DNA from: an uncultured Prevotellaceae bacterium
GTDB lineage: Bacteria; Bacteroidota; Bacteroidia; Bacteroidales; Bacteroidaceae
DNA length: 7,419 bases
Reading direction: 5' to 3'
Assembly (NCBI GenBank): GCA_947306845.1
Contig: CAMZHP010000164.1
Span: 1 to 7,419 of the forward strand
Below, piece by piece: positions 1 to 6,498 of this stretch. The notes under the pieces are model-generated. The model had not been told where the DNA came from. It did no database searches and saw nothing but the letters and a program-made list of their open reading frames with translations. Position 1 is the first letter of the stretch, and every line of letters begins with the position of its first letter. The translations under genes and the position numbers were made by a program.

Positions 1-962
1 CTGATGGTTATGAGGTAGTTGCTATCAATGACCTGACCAGCCCGAAAATGCTCGCACACCTGCTGAAGTATGACACTTGCCAGGGTGGTTTCGCCGGTCG
101 TTTCGGTGAGAACAAGCACACTGTAGAGGCTACAGACAACTCAATCATCGTCGATGGTAAGGAGATCACCATCTATGCTAAGCCCAACGCTGCTGAACTG
201 CCTTGGGGCGAGCTCGGCGTTGACGTAGTCCTCGAGTGCACCGGTTTCTATACTTCTAAGGAGAAGTCGATGGCTCACATCCAGGCTGGTGCCAAGAAAG
301 TGGTTATCTCCGCTCCTGCTGGCAACGACCTGCCCACCATCGTTTACAATGTGAACCATGACAAGCTGACTCCTGCTGACACCATCATCTCAGCTGCTTC
401 TTGCACCACCAACTGCTTGGCTCCTATGACAAAGGCTCTGAATGACTACGCTCCGATCCAGAGCGGAATCATGACCACCGTACACGCTTACACTGGCGAC
501 CAGATGATTCTCGACGGTCCTCAGCGCAAGGGTGACGTGCAGCGTGCTCGCGCAGGTGCTCAGAACATCGTGCCCAACTCAACAGGTGCTGCTAAGGCTA
601 TCGGTCTCGTGATCCCCGAGCTTAATGGCAAACTCATCGGTGCTGCACAGCGCGTTCCCACCGCAACTGGTTCCACCACTATTCTGCACGCTGTCGTGAA
701 GAAGGACGAGGTGACCGTTGAGGGTATCAACGCTGCTATGAAGGCTCAGGCCAACGAGTCTTTCGGCTACACAGAGGAGAAACTCGTCAGCTCCGACATC
801 GTCGGCATGCGCTTCGGCTCTCTCTTCGATGCCAACCAGACCATGGTTTCTAAGATTGCTGAGGGTGAGTACCTTGTACAGGTTGTTGCTTGGTATGACA
901 ACGAGAATTCCTACACCTCACAGATGGTTCGCACCATCAAGTGCCTCGCTGAACTCAAATAA
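1..962 (+). CDS. gap: Type I glyceraldehyde-3-phosphate dehydrogenase, 5' end missing
   Basis: Cytosolic glycolytic enzyme that oxidises and phosphorylates glyceraldehyde 3-phosphate to 1,3-bisphosphoglycerate using NAD+. The reading frame is already open at base 3 ([20 protein letters not shown]), so the Met codon at 48 is internal and 319 residues are visible. By comparison with a usual length of about 335, roughly 15-20 N-terminal residues, including the GxGRIG dinucleotide loop, lie outside the window. The Asp in AINDL fits NAD preference. The catalytic Cys lies in [12 protein letters not shown] (codon 402-404) and its partner His in TTVHAYT (codon 483-485). [30 protein letters not shown] and the C-terminal WYDNENSYT are family signatures, closest to the Streptococcus/Bacteroides-like type I form. 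Ala and Gly codons lean strongly to GCT and GGT, as expected of a highly expressed gene. An intrinsic terminator follows 23 bases after the stop. Confidence 0.97.
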   Translation, partial: DGYEVVAINDLTSPKMLAHLLKYDTCQGGFAGRFGENKHTVEATDNSIIVDGKEITIYAKPNAAELPWGELGVDVVLECTGFYTSKEKSMAHIQAGAKKVVISAPAGNDLPTIVYNVNHDKLTPADTIISAASCTTNCLAPMTKALNDYAPIQSGIMTTVHAYTGDQMILDGPQRKGDVQRARAGAQNIVPNSTGAAKAIGLVIPELNGKLIGAAQRVPTATGSTTILHAVVKKDEVTVEGINAAMKAQANESFGYTEEKLVSSDIVGMRFGSLFDANQTMVSKIAEGEYLVQVVAWYDNENSYTSQMVRTIKCLAELK

Positions 963-985
963 TATCAATAGATATTTGCAGATTG

Positions 986-1017
986 AAGCCGCCTGACATC
1001 AGCCAGGCGGCTTTTTT
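986..1017 (+). terminator. Rho-independent terminator after gap
   Basis: A perfect 10-bp stem, AAGCCGCCTG (986-995) pairing with CAGGCGGCTT (1004-1013), encloses an 8-base loop. A run of six T (1012-1017) follows and overlaps the last two stem pairs. The GC-rich core plus T tract directly downstream of the gap stop codon is a textbook intrinsic terminator. It separates gap transcription from the miaA unit. Confidence 0.93.
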
Positions 1018-1027
1018 GTGGTAAAAA

Positions 1028-1059
1028 GTTGGAGGGTCGCCCGATTTTGTTTAAATTTG
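1028..1059 (+). promoter_or_regulatory. Bacteroidetes-type promoter for miaA
   Basis: The -7 element TAAATTTG (1052-1059) is a perfect match to the Bacteroidetes consensus TAnnTTTG. The -33 element is GTTG (1028-1031), matching TTTG at three of four positions, with a 20-base spacer in the preferred range. The predicted transcript start is near 1063-1067, giving a short leader of about 25-30 bases before the miaA ATG. The site lies directly after the gap terminator, as expected for a new transcription unit. Confidence 0.75.
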
Positions 1060-1091
1060 TACCGAATAACGAAAGAGATTAAAAACAGGCC

Positions 1092-2012
1092 ATGATCACC
1101 ATCCTCGGACCTACAGCTTGTGGGAAAACCCAGCTGGCCGCTGCATTGGCGGCGGATATCGGTGCTGAAATCATCAGTGCCGACAGCCGGCAGGTGTACA
1201 GGCGCATGGATATCGGCACAGGCAAGGATCTGGCCGACTATATGGTGAATGGTAAGCAGGTACCCTGTCATCTGGTGGATATACGTGAACCAGGTACGCG
1301 TTATAATCTCTTTGAGTATCAGAAAGACTTCCTTGAAGCCTACCGCGACATCACTGGTAGGGGAGTTGTTCCCATCCTCTGCGGAGGAACAGGACTCTAT
1401 ATTGAAGCCGTGTTGGGGAGTTACCAACTGTCTCCCGTGCCACAGAATGATGCACTGCGTGAGAAACTGGCCGACAAGTCGTTGGATGAGCTGACCGAGA
1501 TACTCACAGACCTGAAGCAGCGCAACCACTCTAATATGCACAATCGCTCGGATGTGGATACCGCACAACGGGCCATCCGTGCCATAGAGATAGAAGAGTA
1601 CAATCTTCGCACGCCTGTGGCAGACCGCCCTTTCCCGGAAATCACCTCTCTCATCATCGGGGTGAGTATCGAACGGGAGGAGCGCCGCAAGCGCATCACC
1701 AACAGGCTTCGCCAACGTCTGGAGGAAGGCATGGTGGAGGAGGTGAGAGCATTGCTCGAAAGTGGAATCAGCGCTGACGACCTCATCTACTATGGACTGG
1801 AATACAAGTACGTCACAGAATATGTGATCGGACGTATCACCTATGAGGAAATGTTCCGCCAACTGGAGATTGCCATCCATCAGTTTGCCAAACGGCAGAT
1901 GACGTGGTTCAGGGGCATGGAAAGACGCGGCTTCACCATCCATTGGATTGATGCCATGCTGCCCATTGAGCAAAAGGTGGAAATCATTAAAAACCTTTTA
2001 CAATCAAACTAA
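1092..2012 (+). CDS. miaA: tRNA dimethylallyltransferase (MiaA family, divergent form)
   Basis: MiaA enzymes transfer a dimethylallyl group from DMAPP to N6 of adenosine 37 in tRNAs that read codons beginning with U. This stabilises codon-anticodon pairing, and the product is often further modified by MiaB. The protein is 306 aa, normal for the family. Visible motifs are the P-loop GPTACGKT (residues 6-13), DSRQVYRRMDIGTG (31-44) with the likely general base Asp31, GGTGLY (98-103) and the C-terminal KRQMTWFR (267-274). Departures from the usual pattern are GTGKDL where GTAKP is typical, CHLVD for HHLID, and YGLEYKYV near residue 235 for the usual IGYKE-like stretch. Bacteroides genomes commonly carry two miaA paralogues, so this may be the more divergent copy. 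The leader AAGAGATTAAAAACAGGCC lacks a clear Shine-Dalgarno. The next gene begins 47 bases downstream with no visible promoter between, suggesting co-transcription. Confidence 0.93.
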   Translation: MITILGPTACGKTQLAAALAADIGAEIISADSRQVYRRMDIGTGKDLADYMVNGKQVPCHLVDIREPGTRYNLFEYQKDFLEAYRDITGRGVVPILCGGTGLYIEAVLGSYQLSPVPQNDALREKLADKSLDELTEILTDLKQRNHSNMHNRSDVDTAQRAIRAIEIEEYNLRTPVADRPFPEITSLIIGVSIEREERRKRITNRLRQRLEEGMVEEVRALLESGISADDLIYYGLEYKYVTEYVIGRITYEEMFRQLEIAIHQFAKRQMTWFRGMERRGFTIHWIDAMLPIEQKVEIIKNLLQSN

Positions 2013-2059
2013 CTCACTCCAAAACCAATACTAACCATACCGACATAAACAATACAGCC

Positions 2060-2995
2060 ATGAATGTGAACCAATCCAAATGGGGTGTTATCTTCTGCCC
2101 GAAAAGCGGAGCTTTTCGTCCTCATAAAAAATGGGAGAAAGTCGAAAAATGCCTCCGGGAGCGTGGCATCGATTACGACCATGTGCAGAGCGAAAACTCA
2201 GGCAGCGTAGACCGTCTCGTCAAAATGATGATCAACAATGGTTACAAGACATTGGTCATCGTGGGAGGTGACTCCGCACTCAACGAGGCCATCAACTGCC
2301 TGATGCAATATCCAATAGAGGTGCGCGACTCTGTCTCCCTCGGAGTGATTCCCAATGGCTTGATGAATGACTTCGCTCATTTCTGGGGCATCGACGAGGA
2401 TGACATCCAGGCATGTGTGGATGTCATCTCAAATCACAGGGTGAGGCGCATCGACCTCGGTTGCATCCGGTATACCAATGAGAAGCAGGAGAAATGCCAT
2501 CGTTTCTTCCTCAACTGCCTTAGCATTGGACTGGTGGCGTCGGTTATTCGACAACGGAGGAGGGCTAGTGGCTCGTTCGGTTGGCGGAAGCTGGCTTTCA
2601 TCCCCTCTTCCTTGCTGATGATATTCCAACGGTTGGAGTACAAGATGAGGTTGCTTATCGACACCGAAGTCATCGACCGAAAAGTGATGACCGTGTGCAT
2701 AGGCAACTGCCAAGGCTATGGCTTCACACCATCGGCTGTACCCTACAACGGATTGCTCGACGTATCGGTGGTTTACCATCCGGAAGTGGTGCAGCTTATC
2801 GAGGGTCTCTACCTGCTCTACAGTGGTAAGATTCTCAACCACCGCAGCGTCCATCCTTTCCGCACCCGTGAGGTAAGCATCGAAAAGGCGGAACGGGCCC
2901 TTGTTGGCATTGACGGACGTGTGATGAACACTCCTGTCGGACCCTTCAAGGTGGAGGTGGAGCAGGAAGTCGTCAATTTCATCATACCGAGCTAG
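2060..2995 (+). CDS. Diacylglycerol/sphingoid-base kinase family protein (DAGK catalytic fold)
   Basis: A 311-aa protein of the DAGK_cat/YegS-like lipid kinase family, which phosphorylates diacylglycerol, sphingoid bases or related lipids with ATP at the inner membrane face. The N-terminal strand VIFCPKSG (10-17) matches the usual NPxSG. GGDSALNE (69-76) occupies the place of GGDGTxNE, and PNGLMNDFA (98-106) that of PxGTGNDFA. The C-terminal lobe has NGLLDVSVV, aligned to DGLLDVVxV, and GIDGR (283-287), aligned to the catalytic-Asp DGE motif with Asp285 kept. No signal peptide or transmembrane helix is evident, so membrane contact would be peripheral. The true lipid substrate cannot be read from sequence. 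Bacteroidales make sphingolipids, so a sphingoid base is as plausible as diacylglycerol. The start at 2060 follows an A/C-rich gap without Shine-Dalgarno and keeps the PKSG strand near the N-terminus. The family is clear, while activity is uncertain given the changed glycines. Confidence 0.85.
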   Translation: MNVNQSKWGVIFCPKSGAFRPHKKWEKVEKCLRERGIDYDHVQSENSGSVDRLVKMMINNGYKTLVIVGGDSALNEAINCLMQYPIEVRDSVSLGVIPNGLMNDFAHFWGIDEDDIQACVDVISNHRVRRIDLGCIRYTNEKQEKCHRFFLNCLSIGLVASVIRQRRRASGSFGWRKLAFIPSSLLMIFQRLEYKMRLLIDTEVIDRKVMTVCIGNCQGYGFTPSAVPYNGLLDVSVVYHPEVVQLIEGLYLLYSGKILNHRSVHPFRTREVSIEKAERALVGIDGRVMNTPVGPFKVEVEQEVVNFIIPS

Positions 2996-3006
2996 GTTCT
3001 CCGTAT

Positions 3007-3025
3007 GTTGCGTTTTTGACGCAAC
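3007..3025 (+). other. Hairpin after the lipid-kinase gene, possible weak terminator
   Basis: GTTGCGT (3007-3013) and ACGCAAC (3019-3025) form a perfect 7-bp stem with loop TTTTG, 11 bases after the stop codon. The T run is in the loop and the bases downstream (CCCTACGCAAG) are not T-rich, so this is not a classical intrinsic terminator. It could mark the 3' end through Rho-dependent termination or end protection. Only the structure is certain. Confidence 0.4.
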
Positions 3026-3083
3026 CCCTACGCAAGGACTGTTGTCTCAACTCTTCAATATTATTCGCCAAATATTACTTGAA

Positions 3084-3099
3084 ATGTGATGAATCACAT
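3084..3099. promoter_or_regulatory. Perfect palindrome upstream of the glycogen operon promoter, candidate operator
   Basis: ATGTGAT-GA-ATCACAT is a perfect inverted repeat with 7-base arms and a 2-base centre. Its half-sites contain TGTGA and TCACA, the recognition halves known for CRP, but with four bases between them instead of six. The 5-4-5 layout is that of FNR-type sites (TTGAT-N4-ATCAA). A Crp/Fnr-family regulator is therefore a reasonable guess, though another dimeric regulator is possible. Its centre is about 83 bases upstream of the predicted transcript start, a distance that suits activation more than promoter occlusion. Confidence 0.5.
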
Positions 3100-3137
3100 G
3101 AATTTTGTGGTCGCAAACGCATTTTTGAGGGTGATTA

Positions 3138-3169
3138 TTTGCCGTTATGGGTAAATTTTGCTACCTTTG
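3138..3169 (+). promoter_or_regulatory. Bacteroidetes-type promoter for the glycogen operon
   Basis: The -33 element TTTG (3138-3141) and the -7 element TACCTTTG (3162-3169) both match consensus exactly, with a 20-base spacer. The predicted transcript start is around 3173-3176, giving a leader of about 75 bases before the ATG at 3251. The upstream in-frame ATG at 3158 falls inside the promoter spacer, so it would not be on this transcript. This supports choosing 3251 as the start of the debranching enzyme. Confidence 0.82.
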
Positions 3170-3175
3170 AGGCAC

Positions 3176-3206
3176 ATTGCGGCGAACCCTGTCAGAAGGG
3201 TGCAAT
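3176..3206 (+). promoter_or_regulatory. Bulged hairpin at the 5' end of the glycogen operon leader
   Basis: ATTGC (3176-3180) and ACCCT (3186-3190) pair with AGGGT (3197-3201) and GCAAT (3202-3206). This makes 10 base pairs interrupted by one 5-base bulge (GGCGA) around a 6-base loop. The structure begins at or within a few bases of the predicted transcription start. A 5'-terminal stem of this kind could protect the mRNA or take part in leader control. A T6 run at 3224-3229 lies 17 bases further on, too far for a normal terminator. It matches no riboswitch class I recognise. Confidence 0.4.
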
Positions 3207-3250
3207 CGTTTAAATCTGATACGTTTTTTAAATACCTTAATAGAACAACT

Positions 3251-5200
3251 ATGAGTTATCTACGATTAGAAAAAGCGCTGATGACAAACCTGGAGGAATC
3301 ATTGCCCCGCGAATTGTTGCGGACCAACCGCTCGGGGGCTTACTCCTGCTCCACCATTGTCGACTGCAACACGCGCAAGTATCACGGACTGCTCGTGGTG
3401 CCCATCCCAGAATTGGATGATGAGAACCATGTGCTCCTGTCTTCACTCGACGTGACAGTCATACAGCATGGGGCTGAGTTCAACCTAGGACTCCATAAGT
3501 ATCAGGGCAACAATTACAGCCCCAAAGGGCACAAGTACATCCGTGAATTCGACTGCGACAAGGTGCCCACCACACTCTACAGAGTGGGTGGTGTCTTGCT
3601 CAAGAAAGAGGTCGTTTTCCAGCATTACGAAGACCGTATCCTCATCCGCTATACGCTTGAGGACGCACACTCAGAGACCACTCTACGCTTCAGGCCATTC
3701 CTTGCTTTCAGAAGCGTCAGGGCATTCACACATGAGAATTATACCGCAAGCCGTGACTACACACCGGTTGACAACGGCATCAAGACATGCATGTATGCCG
3801 GCTATCCCGACCTTTACATGCAGTTTAGCAAGAAGAATGAGTTCATCTTCCAGCCCGACTGGTACAGAGGAATAGAATACCCCAAGGAACAGGAGCGCGG
3901 ATATGCCTCCAATGAGGACCTTTATGTGCCGGGCTATTTTGAGATGAAGATCAAGAAGGGGGAGAGCATTGTCTTCTCTGGTTCCACCTCTAAGATCCGC
4001 ACTACCACACTGAAGAAACTCTTCCAGAGTGAGGTGGATGAGCGCAACCCACGCGACAATTTCTTCCACTGTCTCGTCAATGCTGCTCATCAGTTCCACA
4101 AACGTCTGCCCAATGATGACCGCTACCTCTTGGCAGGTTATCCTTGGTTCAAGTGCCGCGCACGCGACACGTTCATCTCACTGCCAGGCCTCACCCTCGG
4201 CATCGAGGAGCAGGACTATTTCGAATTGGTGATGAAAACCGCTGAGCGTGAACTGCGTGACTTCATGGAGGGCAAACCTTTCACTGGGCATATCTATGAG
4301 ATGGAGCAGCCCGACGTGCCCCTCTGGGCTGTATGGGCTGTGCAACAGTATGCAAAGGAGTGCGGACGTGAGAAATGCTATAAGATGTATGGCAAACTCA
4401 TCAATGATATCGTTGACTACATCATCGGAGGCGGACATCCCAACCTCTCCCTCGAGGAGAACGGACTGCTCCGCACAGAGGGACGCGAGCGTGCCGTCAC
4501 TTGGATGAACTCTACTGCTAACGGACGGCCTGTAGTGCCCCGTACAGGTTATATCGTGGAGTTCAATGCCTTGTGGTACAACGCCCTGCGCTTCGTGGCT
4601 TCTCTCGATTCAGAGAATGGACAGCAGGAACGTGCTGATGAACTGATCAAGCGTGCCGAACTCTGCAAGGTGTCGTTTGTTGATACCTTCCTCAATGAGT
4701 ATGGCTATTTGTATGACTATGTCGACGGCAACATGATGGACTGGAGCGTACGCCCCAACATGATTTTCCCAGTGGCTTTCGACTACTCGCCGCTGTCTCA
4801 GGATCAGAAGAAGAGCGTGCTCGATGTTTGTACCCGCGAACTCCTTACTCCCAAGGGACTGCGCTCACTCTCACCGAAGAGTGGTGGCTACAACCCCATG
4901 TATGTGGGACCGCAGACGCAGCGCGATTATGCCTATCATCAGGGCACCGCTTGGCCTTGGCTAGGTGGATTCTACATGGAGGCATGCCTCAAACTCTACA
5001 AACGCACCAGACTGAGTTTCCTCGAACGGCAGATGGTGGGTTACGAGGAGGAGATGGACTACCATTGCCTCGGCACCATCAGCGAACTATTCGATGGCAA
5101 CCCGCCGTTCCTCGGAAGAGGAGCCATGTCGTTTGCCATGAATGTGGCGGAAATCCTGCGTGCGCTCAACATGCTCGAATCATATAAATATAATAAATAA
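3251..5200 (+). CDS. Glycogen debranching enzyme, archaeal type (amylo-alpha-1,6-glucosidase family)
   Basis: A 649-aa cytosolic enzyme expected to hydrolyse alpha-1,6 branch stubs in glycogen. The N-terminal GDE_N domain (about 1-270) shows RTNRSGAYSCST and TRKYHGLLV (41-49). The C-terminal GDE_C domain, an (alpha/alpha)6 barrel, shows GYPWFKCRARDTFISLPGL with Asp306, ENGLLRTEGRE, TWMNSTANGRPVVPR (Asn420), EFNALWYNALR, YHQGTAWPWLGGF (563-570) and GTISELFDGNPP with Glu612. The length suits the archaeal-type single-function form, which lacks the transferase half of eukaryotic debranchers. The start at 3251 is preferred over the in-frame ATG at 3158. The extra 31 codons resemble no GDE sequence and overlap the promoter, while MSYLRLEKALMTN begins the domain naturally. 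There is no Shine-Dalgarno, only the leader AATAGAACAACT. Two positions usually Asp read Asn (WMN, DGN), see findings. It is first in a three-gene operon. Confidence 0.93.
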   Translation: MSYLRLEKALMTNLEESLPRELLRTNRSGAYSCSTIVDCNTRKYHGLLVVPIPELDDENHVLLSSLDVTVIQHGAEFNLGLHKYQGNNYSPKGHKYIREFDCDKVPTTLYRVGGVLLKKEVVFQHYEDRILIRYTLEDAHSETTLRFRPFLAFRSVRAFTHENYTASRDYTPVDNGIKTCMYAGYPDLYMQFSKKNEFIFQPDWYRGIEYPKEQERGYASNEDLYVPGYFEMKIKKGESIVFSGSTSKIRTTTLKKLFQSEVDERNPRDNFFHCLVNAAHQFHKRLPNDDRYLLAGYPWFKCRARDTFISLPGLTLGIEEQDYFELVMKTAERELRDFMEGKPFTGHIYEMEQPDVPLWAVWAVQQYAKECGREKCYKMYGKLINDIVDYIIGGGHPNLSLEENGLLRTEGRERAVTWMNSTANGRPVVPRTGYIVEFNALWYNALRFVASLDSENGQQERADELIKRAELCKVSFVDTFLNEYGYLYDYVDGNMMDWSVRPNMIFPVAFDYSPLSQDQKKSVLDVCTRELLTPKGLRSLSPKSGGYNPMYVGPQTQRDYAYHQGTAWPWLGGFYMEACLKLYKRTRLSFLERQMVGYEEEMDYHCLGTISELFDGNPPFLGRGAMSFAMNVAEILRALNMLESYKYNK

Positions 5201-5206
5201 GGAGGA
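5199..5206 (+). promoter_or_regulatory. Strong Shine-Dalgarno sequence overlapping the upstream stop codon
   Basis: AAGGAGGA overlaps the TAA (5198-5200) of the debranching enzyme gene, and its GGAGG core ends 9 bases before the ATG at 5215. It is a near-perfect anti-16S match, unlike the A-rich leaders of every other complete gene here. It fixes the glycosyltransferase start and suggests tight translational linkage to the upstream gene. Confidence 0.85.
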
Positions 5207-5214
5207 GACGATAT

Positions 5215-6480
5215 ATGAAAGTTTTAATGTTTGGATGGGAGTATCCTCCTCATGTATTTGGTGGACTCGCCACCGCTAATTATGGCATCTCCGAAGGTCT
5301 GCATGCACAAGGCGACATCGACATTACACTATGCTTGCCCAAGCCTTTCGGCGATGAGGATACCTCTGCGTGCAAGATTGTGGGCATGTGTGCCGTGCCT
5401 ATCGCCTACCGCGAGGTGGACTACGACTATGTAAAGGAACGCATCGGCAACATCATGGATCCGGACTACTACTACCGGCTCCGTGATCATATCTATGCCG
5501 ATTTCAACTACATGCACGTCAACGATCTCGGTTGCATGGAGTTTGCTGGAGGATATCCCAAGAACCTCCATGAGGAAATCAACAACTACTCTGTCATCGC
5601 CGGTGTCGTGGCACGCACCGAGGAGTTCGACATCATTCACGCTCACGACTGGCTCACCTATCCAGCCGGCATCCACGCCAAGAGTGTCAGCGGCAAACCG
5701 CTGTGCATCCACGTTCATGCCACCGACTTCGACCGAAGCCGTGGTAAAGTGAACCCCACTGTCTATTCCATCGAGAAAGACGGTATGGACAACGCCGACT
5801 GCATCATGTGTGTGTCGGAACTCACGCGACAGACCGTCATCAACCATTACCATCAAGATCCTCGCAAGTGCTTCACCGTGCACAATGCCGTCTATCCGCT
5901 TAAGCAGGAACTGCAGGACATCCCACGACCCGACCATACGGGCAAGGACAAGGTGGTGACCTTCCTCGGACGCATCACCATGCAGAAAGGACCGGAGTAT
6001 TTCGTCGAAGCAGCCAATATGGTGCTCCACCGCACACGCAACGTGCGCTTCTGTATGGCAGGCTCGGGCGACATGATGGATGCGATGATACAACTCGCTG
6101 CAGAGAGGGGCATCGCCGACAGGTTCCACTTCCCGGGATTCATGCGTGGAAAACAGGTTTATGAGTGCCTCAAGGATTCCGATGTCTATGTCATGCCATC
6201 CGTGAGTGAGCCGTTCGGCATCTCGCCACTAGAGGCCATGCAATGCGGCACACCGTCCATCATCTCATGGCAGAGTGGCTGCGCCGAAATCCTGCACAAC
6301 TGCATCAAGGTGGACTACTGGGATATCCACGCTCTTGCTGATGCCATTTATTCCATCTGCCACAACGACAGTCTCTTCCACTACCTTCAGGATGAGGGCA
6401 AGCGAGAGGTTGACCAGATCACCTGGGAGAAAGTGGGAGCATGGATCAAGGAACTTTACATCCGAACCCTTAACAAGTAA
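5215..6480 (+). CDS. GT-B glycosyltransferase, glycogen-synthase-like (GT4/GT5 type)
   Basis: A 421-aa cytosolic enzyme likely to extend alpha-1,4-glucan chains from a nucleotide-glucose donor, based on fold and operon context. The N-terminus MKVLMFGWEYPPHVFGGLA (Gly16-Gly17) is the acceptor and donor loop typical of GT5 and related GT4 synthases. HAHDW (142-146) follows, then VHATDFDRSRG. The C-terminal Rossmann domain has FLGRITMQKGPEY with Arg253 and Lys258, the pair that contacts donor phosphates, then the EX7E motif EPFGISPLE (Glu332 and Glu340) and MQCGTPSIIS. No signal peptide or membrane segment is seen. It is shorter than typical bacterial GlgA (about 470-480 aa), closer to the compact archaeal-type synthases. 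The upstream gap is 14 bases and holds a strong Shine-Dalgarno. The GT-B call is certain. Glycogen synthase is the best guess from gene neighbourhood, and the donor (UDP- or ADP-glucose) cannot be read. Confidence 0.88.
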   Translation: MKVLMFGWEYPPHVFGGLATANYGISEGLHAQGDIDITLCLPKPFGDEDTSACKIVGMCAVPIAYREVDYDYVKERIGNIMDPDYYYRLRDHIYADFNYMHVNDLGCMEFAGGYPKNLHEEINNYSVIAGVVARTEEFDIIHAHDWLTYPAGIHAKSVSGKPLCIHVHATDFDRSRGKVNPTVYSIEKDGMDNADCIMCVSELTRQTVINHYHQDPRKCFTVHNAVYPLKQELQDIPRPDHTGKDKVVTFLGRITMQKGPEYFVEAANMVLHRTRNVRFCMAGSGDMMDAMIQLAAERGIADRFHFPGFMRGKQVYECLKDSDVYVMPSVSEPFGISPLEAMQCGTPSIISWQSGCAEILHNCIKVDYWDIHALADAIYSICHNDSLFHYLQDEGKREVDQITWEKVGAWIKELYIRTLNK

Positions 6481-6498
6481 CTTTAAACACACGAGATA

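Noticed and set aside
48..962. Met codon at 48 as the start of gap
   Set aside because: The frame is open upstream to base 3 and encodes [15 protein letters not shown], a normal part of GAPDH, so the gene is truncated by the window edge.
999..1973. Long 324-aa reading frame antisense to miaA
   Set aside because: It mirrors the miaA coding sequence, overlaps the gap terminator and has no recognisable domain; it is a codon-bias shadow.
3057..3077. Direct repeat AATATTA at 3057-3063 and 3071-3077
   Set aside because: Seven A/T bases repeated once in an AT-rich gap is readily explained by chance, and there is no further copy.
3084..3099. Canonical CRP site
   Set aside because: The half-sites match but the spacing is four bases rather than six, so I list it only as a candidate Crp/Fnr-like operator.
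3016..3213. Small 65-aa reading frame in the intergenic region
   Set aside because: It uses a TTG start, spans the palindrome and promoter, has no ribosome-binding signal and resembles no known protein.
3207..3230. Leader hairpin plus T6 run as a transcription attenuator
   Set aside because: The T run lies 17 bases beyond the stem and no competing stem adjoining it was found.
3158..3250. N-terminal extension of the debranching enzyme from an upstream ATG
   Set aside because: The ATG lies inside the spacer of the predicted promoter, the 31 extra residues resemble no GDE N-terminus, and the family sequence begins naturally at 3251.
5329..6129. 266-aa reading frame antisense to the glycosyltransferase
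   Set aside because: It is low-complexity His/Val/Asp-rich translation opposite a well-supported glycosyltransferase, with no domain or promoter.
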